A DNA stretch of 64,000 nt, taken from Dillenia suffruticosa. Taxonomy: Eukaryota > Streptophyta > Magnoliopsida > Dilleniales > Dilleniaceae. Shown here one piece after another: positions 23,493 through 33,947 of the stretch; position 1 is the stretch's first letter, and each line of letters starts with the position of its first letter. The stretch spans positions 14,088,501-14,152,500 of the forward strand of contig JAVTVX010000034.1 in the NCBI GenBank assembly GCA_033439265.1. The letters run 5' to 3'. The notes under the pieces are model-generated. The model had not been told where the DNA came from and made no database searches. It saw only the letters and a program-made list of their open reading frames with translations. A program made the translations under genes and the position numbers.

Positions 23493-24394
23493 CGATCATG
23501 TTAATGAATAGGATTATTATTGTATGTCATGAATCTTAATTCACATAATGTACATTTTTATATGCTTGCCTTTTCTTGTCCCCTTGGATTTCTTGTAAAA
23601 TGGTTATTTGTTTGATCCAAATTTATCATTTAGATATATCAGAAGCCAAGTGAGGAGACTTGGATAGCAATAGAGGATTTCGGGTTTGAATATTTTATAT
23701 CGCTCCCTCTCTTTTAGTTTCTAACCCAATTTGCATTGATTTTCTTGTGTTAGCTTTCCTAAAAATATGGTATATATGTTCATGTAGATGTAATAAGTGG
23801 ATTTTGTATTTTCTCATTGGTTTTGATTATCTCAAGGTTAGATACACTTGTCGATACTTAAATATATGATACATCAGTTAAATTACAATCGACGAATTTT
23901 GACATGGCATGACTCCCCACATTTATATTTATGAATGTTGGAGTATTAACGGTGGAAATTATGATCAATGACTAAGAATTATCGTAGTTAAATTATTTAA
24001 CACATGTGATCTACCGATGGGCAGGCTAGAGAGCTCTTAAGACCATCTGTTAATGTGATATCGAAGTATTACGTATTTTATATTGTTGATGATAGCTCTT
24101 AATGGCTAGTTTAACCATTTGCTAGGGAAACTATGCCCGAATTTTTACAAATTATTTGTAAAGTAAATGTTTAAAAAATTTTTTACCTTTCTTTTTTTGT
24201 GTTTTCACGTCACGTGATGGCGATAGAGAGACTACTTAATTGGGTGTTATCTATTTTGTAATGATTTAGTTTCTATTTCTCAATATATTTTACCTCTTTT
24301 GTTAGGGGTTGCGACACTCGGATAATGGGTCAACCCATTTTGACCATGAAAGTGAGGGCTTTCAAATGTACCGTGGGCTTTTTATTTTTGTATC
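23493..24394. other. Intergenic, no recognised gene
   Basis: AT-rich single-copy-looking DNA between CACTA 1 and the SPH duplication. No open frame beyond chance, no terminal repeats, and no match to other parts of the window. Confidence 0.4.
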
Positions 24395-25098
24395 ATTAAC
24401 CTTAAAACTTACAAAGAGCTTTTTCTAAGAAACATAGTCAAACAACTTATCTCTTAAATTTTCACTCTTGTTTTTCATATTAACTTCTAAGTTAAAAATA
24501 AAACTAAAAAAAAATGTTAGGCTGAACAGAGTCTTATCATGATTTGTAACAAGAGCTCGGTCAAAGAATGGGTTAGGCTAGATATTTAATTATCAATTCA
24601 CTATCACATGTATGGTAGATTCAGCCAAGATAAGAATTTTTTTTTTCTTTTTATTTATAACGAGGAAGGGGGATTAAAGCAAGAACATGATAGTTTTATG
24701 ATCACTTTCATCAATAATGCAATGAACCTGAAATCCCAGAAATGACTTTTAACGGTAGGCCAAATATTGGGTCTTCTGATAAAAATGTAACAACATACAG
24801 TGCATGCAGCTATTTGTTTGCTTTATTTAGGTCTTCATGCTATGTACTCTTAGTTGCCATTTTGAGCAAAATTGATTATACTTTGGAACAACTGTCATGC
24901 TATAACTCTCATATGTATCAAGGCTCATGAGATTAGTGACCGTTGGATAACATTCCAATGGCTACATACCAATCCAATACCCAGCAAACTTGTGGGTATC
25001 AATACTTGTTGGGTTGGCAGAATGTACCTCAACAAACTATATAAACCCTAATCAGAAACCAAAGTCATTGTGAATAGGGAATAAGAGATATTAAAGCC
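24395..25098 (+). promoter_or_regulatory. Upstream region of SPH copy 1
   Basis: Shares scattered but extensive identity with 26155-26831: ACTTACAAAG, AGTCAAACAACTTATC, CATGCTATGTACTCTTA and ACTATATAAACCC all recur in the same order. A TATA box (CTATATAAAC, about 25038-25047) lies some 50 bp before the ATG. The paired conservation indicates a tandem gene duplication that included the promoter. Confidence 0.65.
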
Positions 25099-25476
25099 AT
25101 GAGTACCCTACACAGAATGATGGTTATGATTTTATTGTTTTTCTTTCGTCAAAGTCAGGCACGTATATTTGTTTTCACGGTGCATGTCTACATCACAAAC
25201 CAATTGGAAGGAAGCCCTAACCTCGAAGTGCACTGTAAATCCAAAAACGATGATAAGGGCTTTCAAATGCTCCGCGCCAATGAGAGTTTTGAGTTCGGAT
25301 TTAAACCGAATTTTTTTATAATGAGAACTCTCTATTTTTTGTAGTTTTCATTGGGAGGATCAATTCAAGACTTTGATATTTATGAAGAAAAAAGAGATTA
25401 TTATGCTTGCACATTATGCGTGCACCTAGTGTCATTGGTTTGTTCGTCGAGATACAGTATGTCGCTCTCAAGATGA
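25099..25476 (+). pseudogene. S-protein homologue (SPH, S1 family), copy 1, frameshifted
   Basis: SPH proteins are small secreted plant proteins; the poppy pollen-incompatibility determinant belongs to the family. The frame starts at 25099 with a signal peptide (hydrophobic MVMILLFFF, cleavage near SQA), then VHVYITNQL, LEVHCKSKNDDKGFQ and FGFKPNFF, in family order. After LYF, one extra base in a T run (about 25335-25340) brings a stop. The +1 frame continues as CSFHWEDQFKT, and a missing base near 25368 returns DIYEEKRDYYACTLC, followed by an unrelated end and a stop at 25474-25476. Length is about 120 codons, close to the family's size. Two indels make a functional protein unlikely, unless one is a sequencing error in a homopolymer. 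Intronless, as usual. Confidence 0.82.
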
Positions 25477-26154
25477 AGAGTCCTACATTTGCTATCAATA
25501 CAAGAATGAGAATGAGCTCCAAAATGTGCCTCAATTTAGGAGAGAAAATTTCGGGGAAGTGGAAACACCAAAACTTGTGTCGTAGGTTTGAGAGTATGAG
25601 TCAAACAAATTTGTGAGAATTATTGTATGTGTGGAGTTTCGCGATTGAATGATTCATTAGATTTCTTATTTTAAGCCTATTGACATCTTTACATTTTTTT
25701 TCTTCATATCTTTTTGGGGCATGACGACAAGATCAAATTTCGTGTTATGCATTTTTCCATCTTTGATTCTTCCATTTTTTAAATTATATTTCTTTAGAAA
25801 TGTTATGTAACAATTTTTAGATAACAAATATGAGTCAAATAATGAAAAAAAAAAACACTGGTAAAAGGAGATGTTCGGAGGAGCTTTTACTTGGATTTTT
25901 TAATAAAAATATCTAAATTGACTAAATTACACAGAATTATTTCCATTATTTTTATTTTTCTGTTGACAGAAAATATAAATTATTAATTTATTATTTTTAT
26001 GAATTTAGTAAATCTTTCCAAAATGTTTGAACTTTAAATAATTAAGAATATTTATGATATTTATATAATTAAAATATTTATGTTTAATTTATAAATATTT
26101 AAGAATTATTTGTGAAACTTTAATGTAATCTCCTTTTATTTTAATTTTGTTAAA
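25477..26154. other. AT-rich spacer between SPH copies
   Basis: Contains remnants of SPH downstream sequence and then AT-rich DNA. No gene, repeat array or transposon end was recognised. Confidence 0.4.
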
Positions 26155-26831
26155 TTTACAACTTACAAAGTGTTTTTTTCTAAGTAAAATAGTCAAACAA
26201 CTTATCATTTAAATTTTCAAACTCTTATTATTTACGCTAACCTATAAATAAAAAATAAGAGATTTTAACCCAAAAAAAAAAATAGTTAGGCCAGACATAC
26301 TCTTTGCATGGTTTGCTACAAGAACTCAATCAAAAATGTAGGCAACATATTTAATTATCAAATTTCCTATCACATGCATGGTAGATTTGGCCGAGATAAG
26401 ATTTTCTTTTGTTTTCTCTCTCTCTTTTTTAAGAGGGAGAGGGATTAAATGTATAATTATGTATAGCTTAGATTTATGTAAGACTTACGTCCAAATATGT
26501 AAAATAGTTTATCTATTGTTTTTAACAGGGGCATATGTGTTACAAAAAATTGTAACAACATGCAGGGCATGTTGCTGTTTATTTCCTTTCTTTACGACTT
26601 CATGCTATGTACTCTTAATTGCCATTTTGAGCAAAATTGATTATACATTGAAACAACTGTCTTTCTATAACCCTTCAATGTATTGAGACTCGTGACGTTG
26701 GTGACCGTTGATAATATTCCAATACCTAACTACTAATCCAATAGTCACCGATCTATGTCCTACGACAAGCTATATAAACCCAATGAGAAACCAAAGTCAT
26801 TGTGAATAGGGGAATAAGAGACATCATAGCC
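26155..26831 (+). promoter_or_regulatory. Upstream region of SPH copy 2
   Basis: Second copy of the region before SPH copy 1, with TATA box CTATATAAAC at about 26770-26779 and a leader ending GAATAAGAGACATC before the ATG. It is also the closest relative of the gene-less blocks at 11975-12420 and 32160-32600. Confidence 0.65.
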
Positions 26832-27094
26832 ATGAATTCCCCGCACAGAATGATGGTTATGATTTTGTTGTTTTCCATTTGTCAATGTTACGCATACATA
26901 TTTGCTCCCAAGATGCATGTCAACATCACAAACCCAATTGAAAGGAAGCCCTAACCTCGAAATGCATTGTAAATCCAGAAACGATGATAAGGGCGTTCAA
27001 ATTCTCGGGTCAATGAGAATTTCCAGATTTTTTTTTATAATGAGAACTCTCTACTATTGTAGCTTTCATTGGGAGAATCAGTTCAAACACTTTG
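26832..27094 (+). pseudogene. S-protein homologue (SPH), copy 2, truncated by an LTR
   Basis: ATG at 26832 opens a signal peptide (MNSPHRMMVMILLFSICQCYA) and KMHVNITN. One extra C near 26929 shifts the frame. The other frame then carries GSPNLEMHCKSRNDDKGVQIL. A small deletion removes residues before FFFIMRTLYYCSFHWENQFK. At 27095 the similarity to copy 1 stops exactly where TGTCGGTAAATATGCC, an LTR start, begins. The C-terminal cysteines of the family are therefore missing. Copies 1 and 2 are tandem paralogues about 1.73 kb apart, both dead. Confidence 0.82.
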
Positions 27095-28169
27095 TGTCGG
27101 TAAATATGCCGATAAGGGACTTTTATCATAAGTAATAAGCAGAAAAACAAATTAAATTTGGGATAATGAGATAACTCTCGTTATCCCAATAACTAACTTA
27201 TATTTCTCTATGTAATGGTTACATGAAGTGACAAGTGATACAGGGCTTTGCTTGTTCTGTGTGAGAGAACTTTGCATATCGCTTGAGATTGATGAGTGTG
27301 AAATATGTTTTCTAGAGTGAGAAGATTATCTCGAGAGTTTGAAAAATTTTCAAAAAGAAAAATTTTTCTCATCATTAGGTTTACCAAATTTTGGGTTAAA
27401 ATTTCGTAAATCTGTGATGGTAATTCAATTTTGTGATCACCATCTCAATCGAGCGATTCGTATGAGAAAGTTCGTGGTTCACGGATTTTAAAAATCTAAA
27501 CATTGAGTTATTTATCTAAAAATTCTGAATATTTAATTTTTATAATTTATCATACTTCCGATACATGTGAATAAATCTAACATTGGTATTAAAGTGACGT
27601 TAGATTTATTTAAAAAAAAAATTGGAATTTTTTGGATTAAAATGTGTTAGGTAAAATTTTGGATTCAAATCATATTGGATGAATTTCGTGAATTTGAGAA
27701 TACCACGAGATTATCCACCACTACAAAAAAATAGACTTTTAGTCACAAATTTAGCGACGAAAATTTAAAAAAAAATTCGACGCTAAAAACATTAGCGATG
27801 GATTTAACGACAAAAAATTTTTCGTTGCTAATAACGCGTCGCAAAAATTTAGCGACGAAAATTAGAAATCCGTCGCTAAATTTAGCGAAAAATAATTATT
27901 CGTCACTAAAATTCGTCATAAAATTAGAGACGAAAAATTATCCGTCGCTAAATTAACAATAGAAAAAAATCCGTTACTAAATTTAACGACGAAAATCTAA
28001 AATTCGTCGCTAAATTTAAATACAGATAATTTTGTCGTTAAAATCCATCGCTAATTTAAGAGAAAAAAAATCCATCTAATAATTATCCGTCCCTAATTTA
28101 GCAACGAATAAAAAACTCCATCGCTGAATTAGTGACGAATTTGGAATCCGTCACTGATTCCAAATTCGT

Positions 28170-28480
28170 CGAAATGCCCAGGGAGCACAAGTGCCTGGAC
28201 GAACCCTTGCCCACCCGAGCCAGCATGTGCCTGGATGGCCCCGCCCACCTGAGCCAGCACTAGCATGGAAGCCATGTGCCTGGACGGGCCCCACCCACCC
28301 AAGCCAACACCAACCTGCAAGCGCGCCCGCTCCAACATCAGCCCTCCTCACTTAATTGTTGGAAAATGCCGCTTTGCCTCCACCGTGGTTTGAACTCCTG
28401 CACACTTGCACGCACACGCATAAGCATAAACCTGTAAACCACCATGTTAGTATGTGATATAAATTTTTTTTTTTACTTAT
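28170..28480 (-). other. GC-rich and tRNA/SINE-like core in CACTA 2 (left)
   Basis: Read on the minus strand, ACATGGTGGTTTACAGG is followed by GGAGTTCAAACCACGG (B-box-like) and GCAAAGCGGCATTTTCCAAC, homologous to 22715-22830 of CACTA 1. It then passes into repeats of GTGGGCGGGGC-like sequence. The plus-strand view shows CCAGCATGTGCCTGGA repeated with variation. No protein is supported. Confidence 0.4.
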
Positions 28481-29129
28481 TATCTTGCATTCACATTTTT
28501 CTAATATTAATAAAATAATATATAATAACAATTTAAAATAATAAATGTAATAACTTTCTTTACTTATTATCTTTCCTTTACATTTTTCTAATAATAATAA
28601 AATAATATATAATAAGAATTTCAAAAAATAAATATAATAACTTTTTTATTTAAACCACCAACCTAAAACAATATTAATTAAAAATAATAAATATGATAAT
28701 TTTTAATAAAATAAAAAATAATAAAAAACTAATTTAAAATAAAATAATTAATTAATTAAAAAATATATTAATATTATATTTTGTTTTCTTCTTTTTTCTT
28801 TTATTTTATTCTTTTATTATTCTTTTTAATTTTTATTTTATTTTTTTAATCCATAGTTTAAAAATGGATTACGCCATCTCAATAATATAAAATTATAATT
28901 ATCAATAAATTATAATATATTAATAATTTAAAATATCTATATATTTAATCACAAAATATTTTTATTCGTTTGAATATATAAGAAATTTCAATATAATTAT
29001 ATATATAAGAAATTTCAATAATGAGAATAAAAAAGAAAAAAAACTCAAAAATAGAAACAAGAGTAAGAGAAAGGAAAAAAAAAGTGAGAATAGAAAACAA
29101 TTGAGGAGGAAAAAAGAAAAAAAAATATT

Positions 29130-29445
29130 ATCACACAACATTAAGTGGTGGTGCAGTAGTAATATGTCTTTTGTTCAAATCTAAAATCCAAAGTTTGAAT
29201 TCTTTCAATAACATTTAGCATTTTTTTTAGCATTAAAACAATGAAGGGCGGGCGCCTGAGGCACACATGCACACCAGCAGGGCTCGCGCTTGCCTGCGCC
29301 CGACGCCCGTGCGTGCATGCACCGGTGCCCGTGCGTGCATGCAACGGTGCCCGTGCCCGTGCTCGTGCATGCATGCGCTGACGCCGGTGCCCGTGCGTGC
29401 ATGCGCCCGCGCCCGCGCCCGCTCACGTGCGTGCATGCACCGGCA

Positions 29446-29500
<55 letters not shown>

Positions 29501-29525
29501 TTGTGCCGGCTTGCGCGCCGGATTA
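29130..29525 (+). repeat. tRNA-like stretch and (CCCGCG)n block in CACTA 2 (right)
   Basis: TTAAGTGGTGGTGCAGTAG followed about 45 bp later by AAAGTTTGAATTCTTTC is a weak A-box/B-box pair. From 29240 the DNA becomes GC-rich with CGTGCGTGCATGC repeats and then an almost pure run of the hexamer CCCGCG at about 29445-29500. Such a run can form G-quadruplex or i-motif structures. Open frames here are low-complexity artefacts. Confidence 0.6.
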
Positions 29526-30446
29526 ATATTTAATTAAAAATTTTGTATTATTGAATAAAATAATACAAATAAAATAAAAGGTACCTATACAATAATAAAA
29601 AATATTAAATCAAACAAAAAAAGAAAAATAAATTAATTAATTAAAATATATGTATAATTTAAATAAAATAAAATATATGTTTTTTTAAGATTTAAATAAT
29701 ATTATTCTTTTTAAAAAATGAAATATAATATAATAAAATAAAATGTAAATTAAAATATTATAAAATAATAATATAATTTATTAATATAAATTAATAAAAT
29801 AAAAATAAAAATAAAATAAAATTCTAATTAAAAAAGATTAAATTTAGCGACGGATTTCAAATCCGTCACTAAATTACTAACGGATAAATTTCGTTGTTAC
29901 TAAATTAATTTTTTAATTTAAATATTATATTGATATTATATTTTATTTAATTATATATAAAAAATTTAGCACTAGATTGAGATTTTCGTCGTTAAATTTA
30001 GTAACGGAAAACAAATCCGTCGCTAAATCAATTTTTAACTTAAATATAACATATTTATAAAATAAAAAGAAAAATAAAAAAATAAAATTTTATTTAAAAA
30101 AGATTAAATTTTACGACGAATTTTAAATTCGTGACTAAAATCGTGGCAAAATTTAGATACGAAATATTATTCGTCGCTAATTAGCGATGAAATTTACAAC
30201 GAAAAATTTTTTGTCACCAATTAGTGACGAATTTATTCACGAAAATTTTTTCATCACTAATTAGTAACGAATTTAGTTACGAATGATATGTCCGTCGCTA
30301 ATTTAGCTATGACTTCCTTTCCGTCGTAAATTTGGTGGCAAATTAGCGACGAAAAAGTTTTTGTAGCTAAATTTGTCGCAAAATAACGACGAATTTTTTC
30401 CGTCGCGAAAATTCATGCCTAAAACTGTGTTTTTTTTGTAGTGCAC

Positions 30447-30835
30447 GACCCGTAGATTACAAATATGATTTTTATTTAATTTTTGAACTATGTTTATGCT
30501 ATGAAATGGTCGGTCAAAGATCTTGGCCAAGAATATCACAAAACATTAGATCTGTCGAGATAGAAGGCAAATTGATTTGTGATAATGGTTTATTCATGTT
30601 CTTGAAGTTCGTATATGCATGTTTACTATATTTATTGTGAGTTTGGTCACCGAAACTAGAATTTCCAAACTGTTGCAAAGGGCTACGATAAGGGTGGTTG
30701 AATCCGCCAAATTTAGGGCAAGATTCCTTCTAAAGTCCAGACCAGGTTGAAGGAAGGAACTCCAATTATAATTTTCAACCGAAAAACAACGTCAAAAGTG
30801 GCCGGAATAGCATTTTCCAGCAGCCAAGTTGTGAG
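30447..30835. other. Interior remnant of the truncated LTR element
   Basis: Continues the sequence left of CACTA 2 but carries no readable retroelement domain. A frame at 30747-31097 (+) crosses into the tandem block and shows no known motif. Confidence 0.35.
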
Positions 30836-30929
30836 GACCCGGTTGCAGGCCCGTCAGGCAAGGAAGACGGGACCCAACTCGCAGACATGTGACACGAACG
30901 CACGTGGGAGGACGCGCCCGCGGGAGGAG

Positions 30930-32066
30930 CATGAGACTCTGGGAAGCTTGCATGTGAAGTTCACACGTAATGAGGCTCGGGAACAGGATCGGGGCAGTCC
31001 GGGTCGTTACGACCCGAATCCGCGTTCCGACCCACATCCCTACCCGAGATGCTGGTCGTACACGTGCAACCACATGACACACGCGCTCCGTGTCTAGCAC
31101 GTGTGCCAGCTGCAGCCGGCACGTGCAGGTGCATGGCAGCATGCCGTAGGACCTCCAACGGCGCATCAATTCATTGCAGATTGATTTTTTTCAATTTTCT
31201 AAGGGTCTCATATCTGTATTTGTGACTTTTCGTGAATTTTTGTGTGTCGAATCCAAATCTAAATGGTAACATGCAATTTCGAATTGTGATGTATGATATC
31301 CATTAACTCATACACTCACTTTGAGGTCTATACTCGAATTATTTAGAATTTATTGATTCAAAAAGTGCATAAAATATGAGAATAAGTATCAATAAATCAT
31401 TAAAATCTCTCCTACTACAATGAAAACTCTCATATAAGATCTTTGTAAAAATGATAAACCAAAATGTGACAATTGTGAGATTTTACATCGAAAAAGTGAG
31501 ACTTTGGGAAGCTTGCGTGTGAACCACACGATGAGGCTCAGGAACAGGATCGGGATAGTCCGGGTCATTACAACCCAAATCCACGTTTCAACCAGCATCC
31601 CAACCCAAGACGCCACCCGAGATGCAGGTCGCGCGGATGCAAGCACATGACACATGCGCTTCATGTCTGGCACATGTGCCAGTGTGCAGCTGGCGCGTGT
31701 AGGCACTTGGCAACATGCCGTGAGACCTTTGACAGAGCGTCACGTCATTCTAGATTGATTTTTTTCAATTTTCTGAGGGTTTCATATCTATATTTATGAC
31801 TTTTCATGGATTTTTGTATACTGGATTCAAATTCGAATGGTAAGATGCATTTTCGAGTTGTGATGTATGGTGTCCATTGACTCATACGCTCAATTTTGGG
31901 TCTATGCTCGAATCATTTGAAATTTGTTGATTCGAAAAGTACACAAAATATGATAATAATTATCGATAAGTCATTAAAGTCTCTCTTGTTACAATGAAAA
32001 CTATCATATAACATCTTTGTAAAGAGGATAAACCAAATGATGACAATTGCGAGATTTTATATCAAA
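30930..32066 (+). repeat. Tandem duplication, two units of about 565 bp
   Basis: Unit 1 starts at about 30931 (GACTCTGGGAAGCTTGCATG) and unit 2 at about 31500 (GACTTTGGGAAGCTTGCGTG). Both run through AATGAGGCTC/GATGAGGCTC, TTCAATTTTCT..AGGGT and an AT-rich part ending ACAATTG(T/C)GAGATTTTA. Unit 2 is more diverged at its end. Copy A in the gypsy gag holds only the last two-thirds of unit 1 plus unit 2. It could be a degraded LTR or satellite seed. No protein is recognised. Confidence 0.7.
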
Positions 32067-32159
32067 AAATTCAGTTTATTCTTGAACAGTAAAATCTGTA
32101 TGAAATTCTGAGACATGAGATAGTGGGGCCAGGGAGGATACGCACCTCAGGCTAAACGG

Positions 32160-32600
32160 GACAATGAGATCTATTATACATGGAAGAAAGAAGATAGCCA
32201 AGTTAAGATAATTCTTATCAATAACATGCGCGGTGACATAATCCTTTTATCACATACATGGTAGATTTGGCTTAGATTTATGTAAAACTTACGTCCAAAT
32301 TTTAAAAATATGTAAAATAGTTTATCTATTGTTTTTAACAGGGGCATGCGTGTTACAAAAAAATGAAACAACATGCGAGGTATGTAGCTGTTTATTTCCT
32401 TTATTTACGACTTCATGCTATGTACTCTTAACTGCCATTTTGAGCACAATTGATTATACATTGAAACAACTGTCTTTCTATAACCCTTAAATGTATTGAG
32501 ACTCATGACGTTGGTGACCGTTGGATAATATTCCAATAGCTAACTACTAATCCAATAGTCACCGATCTCATGAGTATCGACACTTATTGGGTTACTGATC
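32160..32600 (+). repeat. SPH-gene upstream region without the gene (copy B)
   Basis: Same block as 11975-12420. It shows closest similarity to the region before SPH copy 2 (GTAAAATAGTTTATCTATTG, CATGCTATGTACTCTTAA, AACTACTAATCCAATAGTC). It breaks off before the TATA box. The next recognisable item is the CACTA-like MITE at 32646. Confidence 0.75.
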
Positions 32601-32645
32601 TGTCGCTGATAGCTGTACATATGTTTTTTTTATTTTACCCTTCAC

Positions 32646-32869
32646 CACTATACCAACAGATTAACGATGGATGTTTTTCGTTTTTAATCTATCGTTAATA
32701 GTTTTAAAAATTTTTTTTTACTCTAATCCATTATAGCGACGAAAATATTTTCGTCGTTAATTTCTCAGTATTCCATTTAACGTTAATCCGTCACAATTTT
32801 ATTGCTATTTTCGAGAAATTTTTTTTCGTCGATAATTTTCTATCACTGAAAGTCAATTTTCTTGTAGTA
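32646..32869. mobile_element. CACTA-like MITE remnant (copy B)
   Basis: Starts CACTATACCAACAG and ends TTTTCTTGTAGTA, one base from TAGTG. Better preserved than copy A, it retains ATAGCGACGAAAATATTTTC and GTCGATAATT motifs. Three-base duplications are not clear. At about 224 bp it is far too small to code. Confidence 0.65.
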
Positions 32870-33947
32870 GATCCTTAATTTCATCTTCACATAGTCCCAT
32901 TTCTCGTGGCTAAAATATAATTTTTTTAAATCAGTTCTAAGTTCTTGTCGCCTAATTTTCATCGGTAATTTGATCGTTCAATCCCCAAAGGCATTAGCAA
33001 CAGTCCGCCACGATAAATTCACATAGTCTCTCAAGTCTTTTGTGATACAGTCTTTGCAACATAATTGATACGAATGAAATGTGTTTTTTCTTGTTTGTTA
33101 AATATACTCTTGCAATTTTTAGATTTCATTTTAAAAGGGTCAAATATCATAAAAACTACATTACCAGAAAACATGATAACAAGAAATTTCAAAAAAATGA
33201 TAGTTGCTGATTTGTGGATAAATCCATGAAATAGCGCTGCTAAATTTGTCGCAAACACGTCCTCGGACAATGCTCAGGAACCATTTTAATTATGTCATTA
33301 GTCGGTGGCAAATTTTAGTGCTCATCACCAATTAGGGACCATTTTGGCATGTGGTCTAAAAAGATTTTGGGACTGAGCTTTCTACACGGGTTTTGTGTTC
33401 TTCGCAGATTTCGTTGTTAAAAGATTAGGGAACAAATTTCCCTCATTTTTCATTGAAAATTTTTGTCAATAACAGCCAGTGATGGAATGTCCCCTCGGCT
33501 TCCAAAGAAAATCTTACAAATTTCAATGACACCAAAAATTTGGTGTCAACCTCCACATTCTATATCAGATGTTCTCCAACATCTCATGATGTACTAGATT
33601 CAGCCCCTCTTTATTTTGCTTTCTCCATTAGTCAAATATGCCACAACAAACACATGTAAAGAACCAATAATCAATTTGGAGGGAGAAAGAACCAAACTCA
33701 TGTCTTGGGAAACAGAAAACCTTCACACAGAAATAAGCCTAATTTGATAATCCAAGAGTGTTCAGAGAAGATTATGCTATACTGATGAATTGAATACTTC
33801 ACCGAAGACCCAACAAAAGGACTTGAACAATGAAAACAAATAGGGAGGCATGGAAAATATCCAAGAATCCTCCGTGTTGAGGCCATAGTTGTTAGCGTTA
33901 ACCTATCGACAGAACAATATGTATCAAAAGCCTAGCCAACTGTCCCA
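32870..33947. other. Spacer downstream of the F-box gene
   Basis: Shared almost base for base with 12695-13774. Short frames here (for example 33698-33886 minus) appear in both copies only because the duplication is young. They have no recognisable domain, signal or codon pattern. Confidence 0.5.

Larger units (their letters stand above)
27719..30443. mobile_element. Non-autonomous CACTA transposon 2 (2725 bp)
   Basis: Begins CACTACAAAAAAATAGAC and ends GTGTTTTTTTTGTAGTG, flanked by a perfect CAC duplication (27716-27718, 30444-30446). Subterminal regions (27740-28170 and 29840-30430) are full of AGCGACGA / CGTCGCTAAA motifs in both directions. No transposase. Between them are two GC-rich cores, each next to a tRNA-like stretch, arranged back to back around AT-rich DNA: GC 28170-28340 with tRNA-like 28340-28480 on the minus strand, and tRNA-like 29130-29210 with GC 29240-29525 on the plus strand. 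It lies within the truncated LTR element. Confidence 0.9.
27095..30832 (+). mobile_element. Truncated LTR retroelement (5' LTR plus part of interior)
   Basis: The LTR-like block 27095-27582 starts TGTCGGTAAATATGCC and ends ATAAATCTAACA. It is followed by TTGGTATTAAAGTGACG, a primer-binding site resembling the initiator-Met type with C/G-to-T/A changes. Interior sequence runs to 27718 and resumes at 30447 after CACTA 2. No second LTR is found, and no RT or integrase is readable, so the right limit is uncertain: I place it where the 565 bp tandem block begins. Only the 5' end of the element remains. Confidence 0.6.

Noticed and set aside
29141-29533. Cys/Arg/Pro-rich frames over the CCCGCG block
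   Set aside because: Products are direct translations of a short DNA repeat inside a CACTA element.
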